Positions 15,690 through 60,181 are shown, counted from the first letter of the stretch. The stretch is 64,000 bases of DNA from Amorphochlora amoebiformis (GCA_054601695.1 BAAHQB010000121.1:496001-560000); one strand, 5' to 3'. The notes: a model not told the origin generated them from the sequence alone. Numbers and translations are program-made.

Positions 15690-15726
15690 TGGATATCTAC
15701 GTGTGTGTATATATGTCTGTATATAT

Positions 15727-15773
<47 letters not shown>

Positions 15774-15774
15774 A

Positions 15775-15822
<48 letters not shown>

Positions 15823-15979
15823 CTACGTTTTGTGTGCACAATCACCAATACAATTCATATGAATTGAATACATGTTCGCGTACATTTACCTTGATAGATA
15901 CTTAAGCGAATTTCGAAAGCGCCAGAGTCAGCGAGCTGCAACTTATAGCGAGTTTCAAATCTTTTTCAAAGGGTATACT

Positions 15980-16011
<32 letters not shown>

Positions 16012-16017
16012 ATATAT

Positions 16018-16057
<40 letters not shown>

Positions 16058-16132
16058 TTCACGAATCCATATATTTATACACATATATACTACAATACAT
16101 ATATTTGTATATATATATATATATATATATAC

Positions 16133-16174
<42 letters not shown>

Positions 16175-16199
16175 ATGAAAAACAGACCTTCCATATATG

Positions 16200-16246
<47 letters not shown>

Positions 16247-16662
16247 TATTAAAAAGCAAACATACATGTGTATATATGTATACATAAATATGTGTATATG
16301 TGTATTTTTATAAATATATATGCATATATACATACACATTTGTACTTTATATATGTTTCATATTCACATAATATATATACTTGAAATATGTGTGTCCAAT
16401 ACTAATAGCATGCCCATGTCTTTTCAAAGGGTATGTTATACCCATTAGAATTATACTAAGGGTCGAGAAATTATGAATATGCATAATGTTATCCACATAC
16501 ATGCATACATATATGAGCATACTCATCTATGCCTGCTGTATTATACGTATCACATATATACATATACATCATAAACACATGTGTATTGCGCACTTAGATA
16601 TCTGGAAGATGGAGATGCGAAAAAGTACTCTGGGCTGGTCAAATCCACGACAATTAAATTCC

Positions 16663-16693
<31 letters not shown>

Positions 16694-16725
16694 CGCATAT
16701 ATATATGTATATATGTGTATGTATT

Positions 16726-16761
<36 letters not shown>

Positions 16762-18506
16762 ATGTATATATATATGTATATGTATATGTTTGTGTAATGT
16801 TTACTGCGATGTTCAATTATACATATATATATATATATATATATAGACATATATATATATATATGTTATATGTATATATGTATAATATATACACGTCACA
16901 TTTGCCATAAATACATGCGAAATTCATGTATAAATATATATATATATATATATATACATATGTATATATACATATGTATATATGTGTGTAAATATAAATA
17001 TATATAGATGAACATGGCAAAGAACTTGAAGGTGAGAAGAAGCTAGGAGCTTAAATATATCTATATATATATATATATATATATATTGATATATATATAT
17101 ATATATATAATATATATGTATTTATATATATGACATATCTTGAATATAGATACATACATATAATGCCCTAACACATCAAAATCTAAAATTACATGACACC
17201 CAAACATCCCTCACACTATCCCTAGGCCATCGGCAATGAAATCCTTCAACTCGAGCGAAAGCTAATCGAATGTGACCAAAAGGTGACCCTATCCATACGT
17301 ATCTTCAGGTTTAGGGCAGCGGTCTAAAGATTAGGGTTAGGAGGAGAGGATTCATTCCCATAGCCCTATAGCAAACAACTCTACAGCTGTATTGTATGCT
17401 TAGGGTTAGGGTTAGGGTTAGGATTAGAGTTATGGTTATTCTGTCAGTTAGGGTTAGGGTTAGGGTTAGGGTTATAGTTAGGGTTAGGTATAGTTATGGT
17501 TTCAGTTAAGGCTAGGGTAGCGTATGGGTTAGGGTTAGGGTTAGTGTTAGGGTTAGGGGCAGCGAGTCGGGATGGGTTAGGGTTAGGGTTGGGTTACTTA
17601 GTCGTAGGATCAGATTATTCAGCATATCTTAGTCCGAGGACCATTGACTCACTTAGGCTTAGGGTTAGGTTTAAGGCTTACGTTCGAGTTTGAGTTAGGG
17701 TTAGGGTTAGAGTTTAGGGTTAAGGTTAGGGTTAGGGTTTGGATTTCAGCAGGAAGTGGGTTGATTAGGATTAGGGTTAGGGTTAGGGTGTGGGCTAGGG
17801 TAAGGGTTAAGGTTAGGTTAAGGGATTAGGGTTAGGGCTAGTGTTAGGGCTAGGGTTAGGCGGTAGGATTAGTGCTAGAGTTAAGGTTAGGTCGTCGGGT
17901 GAGAATTAGGGTTAGGGTTAAGGTTAGGGTTAGGGTTAGGGTTAGTGTGAGGGTAGGGTTAGAGGTTAGGGTTAGGTCCAGGGTAGGATTAGGGGTAGGA
18001 TTAGGGTTAGGGGTAGGACTAGGGTTAGGGGTAGGATTAGGGTTAGGATTTGTTCGCGTTTTTGGGAGTGATACGTCTATCTTGTATTGGTTATAATAAT
18101 ATGAGGCATATATACGTTCACCTAGTATACATACATACGAAATATACACATATATACACACACATAGTATATACACAAAAATATAATATATGTTATGTTT
18201 ATGTGTGCGTATATACACACATGTATACATATATATACACACACACATATATATATATATATATAAATATACATACACATATATGTGCGTAGATAGTATG
18301 ATGTGGTATAAAATATTTATATATTCATATGTATACACATATACATACATATATGTGTACATATGTATACATATACACATACACATATGCATACACACAC
18401 ATATGTTAAGGAATGGGCGGGTTGGATACGTAAGGTGCAACATTTGGAAAAGAAAAAACTGCAGCTGGTATGATTACACAATATCTACATACATATATAT
18501 GCACAC

Positions 18507-18552
<46 letters not shown>

Positions 18553-19008
18553 CATATATACATAATATACATATATATAGGTGCATATATATACATTTAT
18601 ATTACATACCATTTATACCTACTGTTTTGAATACACATTGCTATGTCCATATATATATATATACATATACATATATATATATATATACACATATGTATTT
18701 TGCACCTGTGTAGATGCAACTGTACATCTCATCACATATGTATGTATATATATCATACATATACATCATATACATGCATAGGTTGTAAACACACATATAT
18801 ACACAAATTTACATCTATATAATATATACTCATATACATATACATACATATGTACATACATATATATATACATGTATTAAATTTAAATATTATATAGCAT
18901 GTGTATATGTACGTATTATACCCTATCCAGACGGTGAAATGCCAAACCCTCAAAGCCAACATAACTGGCCTCAAAAGGTTCCCACTATATTAATATATGT
19001 ACACACAA

Positions 19009-19047
<39 letters not shown>

Positions 19048-19235
19048 GTACACATATATGTATATATATGTGTGTATATACATATATATTTAACTACTTA
19101 TGTAGGTACGTCTATTATATATGTAGACATATATATTATATATACATATACATGTATATGTTGTATATTCAAGTATATATATATATATATATGAATATAT
19201 AATACATACATATTACATACATATACATATACATA

Positions 19236-19285
<50 letters not shown>

Positions 19286-19330
19286 CATACACATACGTAC
19301 ACATATAAATACAACATATATAGATCTATC

Positions 19331-19376
<46 letters not shown>

Positions 19377-19784
19377 TATATGTATATATATATATACACA
19401 TATATAATATGTCCCCAAACTCTTAAAACTAACAGTAACTCCTACCCTAACCCTAACCCTAATCCTAACCCTAACCCTAACCGTAACTCTACTTAAATCT
19501 AACTCTAACCCTAACCCAAACCCTAAACCTAACCCTAACCCCAACCGAGTCACTGTCATTGGACGAAAGACATGCTGAATAATCTAATATTAACCCTAAC
19601 CTTAACCCTAACCCTAACCCTGATCCTGACCCTAACCCTACCCCAAGCCCAAAATAGCACAAATATACATGTGTACACATATATACATATATACATATAT
19701 ATATACATACATATACTATGTATACATGTATAATCCGATTGAACGCAAATACCTTATTGGCCTATATAATGCACATTAAATACA

Positions 19785-19843
<59 letters not shown>

Positions 19844-19922
19844 GTATGCATATATATATATATATATGTTTAGATATGTTTATATAGACGTATATGTATA
19901 TTTCATGCTATGAGTACGTCAT

Positions 19923-19978
<56 letters not shown>

Positions 19979-20927
19979 ACATTTATACTCCAGAAGACAA
20001 GAGAAAAACAGCGAAAAAAACCATTCGCACACGTGCGGACGAGGGTCTAGTGAGTGTGACATGCCGTCAGGTCACAGGAATTTGGGGTTTCCTTCGGGTG
20101 TTTTGTGGATTTGTGTATGTATTCATATTAGATCATAATATGTATGTATTATGAACATATGTTGTATATACATAATAAAATATATAATAATAATAATATA
20201 TATACACATATATAAAATATATAAATAATATGTATATCTAAATACATATATATTGTAGAAGTAAGCATATACATATTTGGAAGTATTGTAATACTTGTGT
20301 AGTATGCATACATAAATACCTACTGTGTGATACGCATGTGTAGTATATCTCTATATGTGAATACATATGTGTACATATTTATTTATATGTGAAATATATA
20401 TTATACATATATATATATATATACATCATATTATATACTATATTATATATGAATATATATGTATACATGTATACAATATATTTATATGTAATGAATACTT
20501 ATGTATAAGATTTACATATATAAATACATAAAAACATATGTGTATGTATATGAATGTATTGTAGTATGTATCAATTCATATTTAAATACAGCAACAATTA
20601 CATAAGCGGCGCACAACATAACTTCATATCATGCATAATTACATGTGTGAATATATGTGTTAATTACATGTAAATACACATGTATATGTGTATACATGTA
20701 TGTGTGCATGCATTTAGCTATTTAAAAGATTGAGATATATGTATATACATATACATACACACACATATATATATATATGTATAATATGATAGTCGAGTCG
20801 CTCACGAGGGAATTGAAGAAGGCCAAGGTACAGAATATAAAACATGTACATATACATATATATATATATATATTTATGTTATATATATATATATATATGT
20901 GCATATATACCGTGTATCAGATACATT

Positions 20928-20972
<45 letters not shown>

Positions 20973-21180
20973 CATATTTATACATATTTATAAATGCATC
21001 TTTACATGTAGAGATGTATATAATGCATATCCATATGTTATCTAGAGTAGTATACATATTCTAAATATAGTTCTATATAAACTTGGTAACAAATTACATG
21101 TACAGGGAGTTATGGGGAAGCTTGTAGGCGAAATAAATGACGTGCTAGAAGAGGTTAAGTATGCGGTTTATGACAAGTAA
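15279..21180 (+). CDS. REX1B: REX1-B (required for excision 1-B) family protein
   Basis: Exons: 15279-15322, 15898-15972, 16598-16664, 17008-17031, 17226-17282, 18411-18467, 18931-18977, 19994-20049, 20793-20827, 21106-21180. They sum to 537 nt (178 aa) with every phase matching and stop TAA at 21178. The reading has the family pattern: R-x3-TY-x2-F ([12 protein letters not shown]), a [10 protein letters not shown] block, T-x2-F followed by N (TTIKFQMN), an I-x3-L helix, then [16 protein letters not shown], and a coiled-coil tail. The family was named from an algal DNA-repair locus, and animals have a homologue; its biochemical role is poorly known. The N-terminus is uncertain: the ATG pair at 15279/15282 follows an in-frame stop, but an acceptor at 15290 could instead join an upstream exon. 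The intron after exon 5 is a long TTAGGG-type tract. Identification rests on remembered family pattern, not a search. Confidence 0.65.
17330..18050 (+). repeat. Long degenerate TTAGGG-type tract in a REX1-B intron
   Basis: About 700 bp of TTAGGG units with frequent one-base variants, beginning soon after the donor at 17283. It is the longest TTAGGG-orientation tract in the window and lies in the 17283-18410 intron, so it is an interstitial array. Confidence 0.9.
19437..19650 (+). repeat. Degenerate CCCTAA tract in a REX1-B intron
   Basis: CCCTAA-type units with substitutions and a short non-repeat break near 19553-19590, inside the 18978-19993 intron. Unlike most CCCTAA tracts here it is about 340 bp away from the acceptor. 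Confidence 0.85.
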
Positions 21181-21569
21181 ACTTAGACATCATCACAGAC
21201 ACTATGTGCACGTAGCACACCTAGATCTTCTACTAGTTCTATCTAGTCTTTCTAGTCTGTACTTAGCCGCCTCTCGCTATACTCATGATATGTAGTCACA
21301 CATCTATCTCTAGCACATAACTAGTACAACTACATCAATTAGTATCGGGTAGGCTCCAAGTTAACGTAATACTTCATGAGTCCTATAACTTCAACGAATC
21401 ACGTTAACAAAAAGCTAAAAGTTGCAATCTTAATCGTTAATTAAAATCTCCCACTCATGCGCGCAGTGCATGCAGAAGCATTACAAGTTGCTAGCATGCA
21501 GCCTAGATGTAGAATAATCTAGTACTGGTTTGTTAGCTTCCAAAAATGGCGCGCGAGACTTGTATAATT
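21181..21569. other. Convergent intergenic spacer, rich in CTAG
   Basis: Lies between the stop codons of the REX1-B-type gene (+) and the TOM1-like gene (-). It contains at least eight CTAG tetranucleotides, many in CTAGT/TCTAG contexts, and no (TA)n. It should hold both 3' UTRs and polyadenylation signals. Confidence 0.5.
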
Positions 21570-27407
<5,838 letters not shown>

Positions 27408-27737
27408 GGCGCATATAATAGAGTAAGAGGAGAAAAAAGCCGCGTTACCCAACAGGTGAAGACCTATGTATTCATGTATATGTATTTCTATGTTGTATGT
27501 ATGTTTGTATCGTAATTCATAAAATTAAAATTGTGTATGTTTATATTTTACAAAATGGATACTTGAATATGTTTATCTTTCATTTATACATATATATATA
27601 TACATATATATATATATATGTATATATCTCATATCTAGCAATATGTGCATACGTGTATGTTTACATATAATATACAAATGTATATATATATATATATATA
27701 GATATATATATATATATATTTAGAGAAATATGGCTTC

Positions 27738-27817
27738 CTAACTGTAAGTCCATGTTTTGCTCGAACATGTGTAGGTATCATCAAGGGCCATCATCCAGTA
27801 TCTAAAGAAAATATGTT

Positions 27818-27857
<40 letters not shown>

Positions 27858-27931
27858 TGTATACATATATATGTGTATATATGTGTATATATGTGTGCAT
27901 ATATATATATATATATATAATACATACAAAC

Positions 27932-27962
<31 letters not shown>

Positions 27963-28067
27963 TATATAAGATATTTGCAAGGTAAATATATATGTACATA
28001 ATATATATTTATATATACAAACATATATGTATAATATACATATACTACTATATATATACATATATAT

Positions 28068-28132
<65 letters not shown>

Positions 28133-28351
28133 GTATTATATATATATATATATCCTACATAATTAAATTTACATATATATACGTATGTTTTTCAGATGTA
28201 TACATGTAATATTTGCAAATGTAAATGTAAATACCCACATTCATACTATATATTTAATCTTTACATGTTTGTTTTCATACATAATATATATACATATATA
28301 TAACATATATATATATGTATAAATATAAATGTATATATATATATATATTTG

Positions 28352-28387
<36 letters not shown>

Positions 28388-28461
28388 CATCGTACAAAAC
28401 AAGTATCTGGGATAGATATGGCAAATGAATGTGTGAATGTATGTGTGATGTATGTGTATAT

Positions 28462-28545
<84 letters not shown>

Positions 28546-29028
28546 GTATATAAAAATGAATATTTACATGTATTGTGTGGGTATATCTTATATATACGTG
28601 TACATATATATATATATATATATATACACGTATGTGTGTATAAATATTATGAATAAGTTACCTATAAATGAATGTGCATGTGTGTATATGTATATATGTG
28701 TGTTATATATGTATATGCATACACAATATATAAAAATAATAAATATGTACACATATATACATATACATATATATATATATATATAAACATAAACATAAAT
28801 TACATCTAGATGTTGGTTTATGCATACATATATGAAAAATATGCGAAGTATATTACACACATATATATATACACACACACAACATATACACACATATATA
28901 TATATATACATACATATACATATACATATATACATACATACACAGATACATACATATATATGTGTGTGTATTCATTTATATCTATACATGTATATGTATA
29001 CATATATATATATATATGTATATATATC

Positions 29029-29080
<52 letters not shown>

Positions 29081-29416
29081 GTATATATGTGTGTATACAT
29101 ATATATATGTATTTATATATATATATATGTGTGTGTAATATATACTTGTACCTGGGAACGTCGAGGATACACGTAAAAGCTACGAACCAGAAGTAGTTCT
29201 ATGTACACAAAGAGTATATTTATACACACACACATATATATATATACATATGTATGAATATATATATTTATATATATATATATGCATGAATATATATATT
29301 TATATATATATATATATACATATATATATAAATATATTTATATATATATATATGTGTGTGTGTATACATGTGTATGTACTACCAAACATATAACAATACA
29401 TATATATATATATATA

Positions 29417-29458
<42 letters not shown>

Positions 29459-29633
29459 TGATAAGTATATTATATTGCATGTTTATACGCTACATTTGTG
29501 CTCTATATATTCAGTGTCCTGGTTCTCAGACACTTACCTGCTTGGGCTCAAACCATTTGCCCTTTTCTAACAGCGGGAGTCGAAATATTCTATATTTACG
29601 TAGTTGTAAATATATACTTTCACATTTGTAAGC

Positions 29634-29674
<41 letters not shown>

Positions 29675-29783
29675 TATGTATATAATTTTAAATACATAAT
29701 ATAGCTAATATCTTAAATGTTTTATAAATGCAAAATATGAACTCGAAATTTTACACATTTACATGTTTGTAAACACATACTCT

Positions 29784-29851
<68 letters not shown>

Positions 29852-29940
29852 TATATAGATATGCATATATATATATACATACATATAATATGTATTATAT
29901 ACATGTGTATGTGTATATATGTGTGTATATATATATACAT

Positions 29941-29973
<33 letters not shown>

Positions 29974-30042
29974 CGTATATGTACATATACATATTCTACA
30001 TGTGTGTATATATAATATATTATATGTATATATGTATGTATG

Positions 30043-30083
<41 letters not shown>

Positions 30084-30202
30084 ACGTACATACACACACA
30101 TATATATTCTTGAGTATAATAATTCTACATATTTCATAAATGCAAAATACATGCCAACTTTTGTGATAGGTTTTCATACATAAGCTTTTATGCATACAAT
30201 AG
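27738..30202 (-). CDS. Unidentified minus-strand exon candidates
   Basis: Four segments have paired splice signals on the minus strand but no recognised product: 30129-30202 (acceptor CAG, donor gtagaa), 29538-29566 (acceptor TAG, donor gtaagt), 29152-29179 (acceptor TAG, donor gtacaa) and 27738-27801 (acceptor TAG, in-frame TAG stop). With an 11-nt segment at 28396-28406 the last three can be joined in phase, but the join to 30129-30202 meets a stop. They may be exons of a short unrecognised gene or 5' exons of the TOM1-like gene. The rest of the interval is (TA)n and related low-complexity sequence. I could not assign a function. Confidence 0.22.
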
Positions 30203-30963
30203 CTGGGGTTGACCAAAAGTTATTACAGAGGGCTGACCCAGGTTCAGATTCAGGTAGGGATAGGGCGTATAGGATTGAGATACCGTGTTTGGGTGATTCA
30301 ATGATGTGAAAGAGGCATAAGAAAAGGAAAGCCGGGGGAGGGTACGAAGAAAGTTGAATCGGTGGATTCAGGGCGAATTTGGAGGAAAACGCAGAGAGAG
30401 GTAAGGAGAGAGGGATGATGAGAAGGGGAATGTCAGGCGACATACGCTAGAATTGACACGAGGAGCACTATCGTGAACTGAAAGATGTACACAAAAGTAA
30501 AAAAATCAAAACCATCAGCACTTATCTCAAACTACGGATACTGGCCCCTTATTTCAAAAGAAATTAAGCCAAATATTACATTGCCCAATACACCCCACGC
30601 TTCAGAATTCTGTTCATTTCTGCAAGTCTTCCCTCCGCCTTTCAAAAGTGAAATACAAGCCATTCTTTTTTGGTAACATTCTGCGAAGATATTAGCCCAC
30701 AATGTGTAAGGGTTGAATCCATACCAAAACGATTCCTGCGATCCCTGTCCCCGCATGATGCCCACCATCAAAGCAATCTGTCATTTTTTTTTGACTAGGT
30801 ACGGCGTGATACAGCCTTCAGTCACGAAACACTTGGCTACGTCGCATGATCTTGTGTGACATGTCGTTCGGTTCATCAAAATCATATCAAAAATTAATAT
30901 ATGGATATCCACATATCCAATATTTGCCTATATTTTTAGTGACATTGGTACGTGACAGATATA
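30203..30963. other. Unassigned non-repetitive stretch upstream of the 5-phosphatase gene
   Basis: A purine-rich part (about 30290-30445) is followed by ordinary-composition sequence. Open frames exist on both strands at about 30480-30770 (63 and 79 codons), but neither is recognisable and neither has convincing splice context, so I do not call a gene. The promoter of the 5-phosphatase gene should lie here or between 30995 and 31157. Confidence 0.4.
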
Positions 30964-31167
30964 ATGCCATCGATGCTCCGTCAGCCGGTGTTAAGGTACT
31001 GCAATCAGTTATCACAGCTTTCGACCCGAATCCCGAGTCCCCGTTCACGTCTCCGTCTCCTGTCCGTCCCCTCCCACCCCTTTTTTTCTCGGAGCTCTTT
31101 CGCGTACGAAAAAGTCCAAATACGTTGCTTCCTCGGCTAATGTTTCGTGGTTTTCAGGAGTGTGACG

Positions 31168-56115
<24,948 letters not shown>

Positions 56116-56797
56116 AGGAATATCTAATCTAGAGTATGCGGCATTCTCAGCTCTAGTAACTTGGCACGTGGCAAGCTTAGGATTAATAAGTAATATTTAC
56201 TCCGCCTCGTCTAAACTCTAGACTCAGACGTATAAAGTTATCATTGTCTAGATTGTACGTAGGTATCATCTAGATCATAACGGTTTTTCCGCTAGTACTA
56301 GAGTAAGATCTAGTACTAAGATCTTCTAGACCTTCTAGATCTTGTCTATAGAGTACCTAACACCTAGAGTACCTCTAGTACCTCGAGCACGTCCGGATAC
56401 TCGAGGCCTAGTCTATATACTAGATATAGTAGTAGGCTTAATATTAGTGGATTAATTAAGTTCAAGCAGTTATATAGATATCTGGATATACTAGATATAC
56501 AGCAGATCTCGTCTAGTAGATCTCGTATCTAGTAGATCTAGTAGATACCGACTCGACCGAGATGAGTCATACTCTAGGTCGCTTCTAGGCTTGTCTTGTA
56601 CTTAAACTAGCTACTAGTCTAGTACTAGTAGTAGTCGAAAATCTTCAAAATCACAATTATATTACGATTCCAGTGAAGTTCTAGAAGTTGTACAATTGAT
56701 CGGATCATACAGTGAAAAAACTTAGCTGTCGCGGTGCAAAAACTACAAACATGGCTTTCATAGTTCTAGTAGTTGTATATATCTAGTATATATTCAT
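56116..56797. other. CTAG-saturated convergent intergenic spacer
   Basis: I count about 28 CTAG tetranucleotides in roughly 680 bp, against about 3 expected in random sequence. They are often in TCTAGA, AGATCTAG and CTAGTA contexts. It follows the stop codon of the 5-phosphatase gene and precedes the leftmost minus-strand frame (56798), so it is a 3'-3' junction. Confidence 0.7.
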
Positions 56798-57074
56798 CTA
56801 GGGTTTATGTTCTGTGCTGCGCAGGCTCGCCATGGCGGCGCCCAGGATTGGTTTAGAGAATGACGACTCGTGGACGATTTGAATTCTTGAATTTTCTCTT
56901 CTGGAAGGACGGGTCGGGTCGTAGGCATCAACTGAAGTTTTTCTCATCTTCATCAACGGCGGCTCGGAGGAGTGCAATTTAGACAAAGACTTGTTCACGT
57001 AGACTCGAGTGTATAATTGCTTGGGACATATCGAATCGATCGAAATGACAACAATTCGAAAATCGTCAGGAACA
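56798..57074 (-). CDS. Possible terminal exon downstream of the coiled-coil gene
   Basis: A minus-strand frame stays open for 276 nt to a TAG at 56798 and has ordinary codon-like composition (KMRKTSVDAYDPTRPSRREN). A fair acceptor (CTAGTTAG) preceded by a pyrimidine stretch sits at its 5' edge. It would join the coiled-coil gene only if a phase-2 donor inside the 57124-57255 exon is used. Otherwise it is a separate short ORF or 3' UTR. Confidence 0.3.
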
Positions 57075-57123
57075 CTAACTAGGTTAAGATCGAAAAGTAA
57101 AAAGAAAAAAGAATGAAGTGGTT

Positions 57124-57309
57124 TCAGAAGCTTCCCCGGCGCACCCGCGCCCTCCTCCTCGACTCCCTCTCAATTTCCAGGAGGTGAGTCTCCTCCTTAG
57201 AACAGAGTTTTCTCTTGCGAGACTTCCTCTCGTTCGGGACGACAACGTTATCCACCTATTTGTACATATACATATACATATATCATATATATATGTATTT
57301 TATTTTATT

Positions 57310-57386
<77 letters not shown>

Positions 57387-57621
57387 ATATATAAATATAT
57401 AAATATAAGTATTATTATCATATATATATATACATATTATAATAATATACATATATAATTATAATATATATAAATTTATTATATATATATATATATATAT
57501 ATATCATATATATATATATTATTTGACATGTACGTATGTATGCATAGATTTTAGATTTATGCATTTTTTTTTAATTTATCTGCATATACACCTATATACA
57601 TATTGATATAATATATATATA

Positions 57622-57663
<42 letters not shown>

Positions 57664-58009
57664 CAATATGTATATTTGTGTTCGTCCTCATACACATATA
57701 ATATATATTTCATTTACATTATTCATATAGATACACATATAATATATATATATATATATGTATTATTATAATGTGAGTACTACATGTATATGAATTTATA
57801 TGTAAATTCACATGTAAATACCTACATGTAAATCCATACGCAAAAACCTTAAGTATATGTACAATACATGTACCTGTAAATATATGTGTAATACATGTAT
57901 ATATATATGTATAATATATATATATATATATATATTATAAAAGTGTATTATTATACATATGTAAGCATATACTATGCAAGTATATACAAAAATATACATG
58001 TGTATATGT

Positions 58010-58049
<40 letters not shown>

Positions 58050-59147
58050 GTATATATATATATATATGTATGTATGATGAACATGCATAAGCTTAATATT
58101 AAGTATTTATAGACCTAAAGTGTAATCGATAGGTGTAATTCATACTAGATAGAAACGTCTCTTACACCTAGCATATATTTATTACACACATTTCTCATAC
58201 CTTATTCAGTTCCATCTTCTGGCGAGTCAGTAGGGCGTCTCGTTTCTTGACCTCGGCGGTAAGCTCAAACATTCTGCATTTGAGCGCCATCATGTCTCCC
58301 TCGAACTTACGAAGCTTGGCCTCAGCCTGAGCGGCCCGTTTGACTGCCGACCTGGCCTCAGTTTCCTTCTTGTGTATAATTTCGTCCTTCTCGGCGAGCA
58401 TGAAGTCGAAGTCCTGCTGCACGACCCGGCACTGGTGCTCGAGGACAGAAAGTTCTTGGTACTGTTCATGAAACTCGACGGTCGTAGCAGCAGCGCTGGT
58501 GATTTAAGGGAAATCGTAAGCTCATTTTTTGTTATTGTCAGTTTTTTCCAAAGTTCACGCACAAGGATGTTTATCGATGTGCTCGTCATGTTCTAGTTTT
58601 GCAAATGATGCCAAACTTATTAGGATTTTTTTTTCGCTTGATGACTACCTGATAAGTTCGATCGGATCCGGGGTTGGGCGGTTGTTGCATTCCGCATCGA
58701 CCGGAGAGGCTGTTCCGTCGCTGTTGTCAGAACTCGAGATGGAAGAGTTGGTCATTGTTCGACGTACAGGACGATTTGAAGCCATAGGTGAGGATCTAGG
58801 AAGACGAAAATTGCGGGGAGACTCGTACTCGTGCTTTCGGTCCTGAGAAAATACGGGGTTCGGGTGAGAAGGAAACCCTGAAGTATCCAGCAAATTCTGC
58901 GGATTTTTCATGTCGTGACATAGTTTGATCACCTTCGGGGAGCCATTCCGAGGGATTCGAACGCGCTTTGCCGTCGGTTTGTACGGTTGGCCCGCCGCGT
59001 ACTTCGAGTTGACGCTTGCGATCCTTGCCGACTGCGCAAAATGAATCACACTTTACAACCACTCCTCTCCTAGGATTTCGCACAAGGAAAGTGTAAACTG
59101 TCAGGTTGGCAAAAATTCACCGTTCGTCGAGGACTAGGGAGTTCCAT
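57124..59147 (-). CDS. Unidentified coiled-coil protein
   Basis: Minus-strand exons 59121-59147, 58649-59031, 58201-58495 and 57124-57255 sum to 837 nt (278 aa) with matching phases and a TGA stop. The first ~130 residues are Ser/Pro/Arg-rich and probably disordered (ISSSDNSDGT). Residues from about 140 on are a long charged helix with heptad-like spacing (QQDFDFMLAEKDEIIHKKE, KRAAQAEAKLRKFEGDMM). The C-terminus is very basic (RESRRRARVRRGSF). No catalytic motif or named family was recognised; a structural or scaffold role is only a guess. The start exon is short and the least certain part; the next in-frame ATG is at about residue 45. An alternative splice near the end could add the 56798-57074 frame. 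A plus-strand ATG frame at 57114 is an antisense shadow of the last exon. Confidence 0.55.
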
Positions 59148-59391
59148 GGCTCTCGAAGAACGGCAACTGGGACCCCTCTCTAGACTGTTTCTTGTCAAAC
59201 CAATGATCAAGATGCGGGCAACACAAGACCGCGTAACTTTGGGATGATCTTAATTAATTCGGCGTTAATGACCGGTCTGATGGAAGAAATTCTTAATTTT
59301 TCGGCTTAGTATTTGATAGATTTGACTGCCATCGCGCGTGCACCGGACGGTACCTTTCCTCATACCCTTGGTGTAACGGCGTGGCTACCAG

Positions 59392-59646
59392 ATGGAAGCG
59401 AAAGCGAATGTTCCGAGTGAGGGGTCCGCTCGGGGGACTGCTCGGGGGACTGCTCGGGAGACTGAAGAGGGTGGCTTGTTCGGAGAGTTTAGGCGATACG
59501 TGCGGTGGCTGCGGAGGCATAGTCGAATGCGCAATTGCGACTTTCTTGTGAATCAATTGGAACATTATGAACGTTTTACGCGAGTCTGCAAGATGTGTGT
59601 CAGTTGTAAATTAATGATGACTTCTCTAGTAGCGACATCATTCTAA
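59392..59646 (+). CDS. Small hypothetical ORF, 84 aa
   Basis: Single uninterrupted frame from ATG 59392 to TAA 59644. The N-terminus carries short GTAR repeats from a repeated CTCGGGGGA unit, then a basic helix (FRRYVRWLRRHSRMRN) and LVNQLEHYERF. No family recognised. The opposite strand is also open over much of it (90 codons), so strand choice rests only on the more protein-like composition of this frame. Confidence 0.3.
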   Translation: MEAKANVPSEGSARGTARGTARETEEGGLFGEFRRYVRWLRRHSRMRNCDFLVNQLEHYERFTRVCKMCVSCKLMMTSLVATSF

Positions 59647-59992
59647 GCTATTAATTTTCAAACCGATATTGCATAGAATTGTGGGGTCCTCGACATATTT
59701 AGATATTATAAAATATGATGCTAGCTTTGAAAACTAATACGTGAAAAATATTAGATGCACAGAATCACCATACGCATCGCGACGCGGCGGTACCAGCGCT
59801 ACATCTACTCGCACAATGTAGACAATGTAGTACTGCGGCATTACATGCTAATATAATCAACACAATAATAAATTACTAACTTTTCATCAATCTAGAAGGT
59901 AGTGTAGAAAATAAAGTCGAAAATCCCACTTTAATAAAACTAAAATTTCATCGTTGAAGGCTAATTAGTAGAATTAGCCGAAGTGAGATAAT
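59647..59992. other. Intergenic, nothing recognised
   Basis: Non-repetitive sequence of ordinary composition between the small ORF and the prenyl synthase stop codon. It should contain the 3' UTR of the prenyl synthase. No open frame, RNA gene or repeat identified. Confidence 0.5.
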
Positions 59993-60124
59993 CTACTGGT
60001 TACGATTCACAATATAACCTGCCAGTGCCTAAAAAATTAAAACTCAGCTGTACATATGTTTGTATACACACACACGTTATACATATACATTTGTACATGT
60101 GCATATTACACACATATGTCATAA

Positions 60125-60181
<57 letters not shown>

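Noticed and set aside
30485-30771. Overlapping 63- and 79-codon frames on opposite strands
   Set aside because: No recognisable product, no splice context, and mutually exclusive. Left as unassigned.
57114-57185. Plus-strand ATG exon with a strong GTGAGT donor
   Set aside because: It lies antisense to the last exon of the coiled-coil gene, which joins its upstream exon in phase. No downstream plus-strand exon was found.
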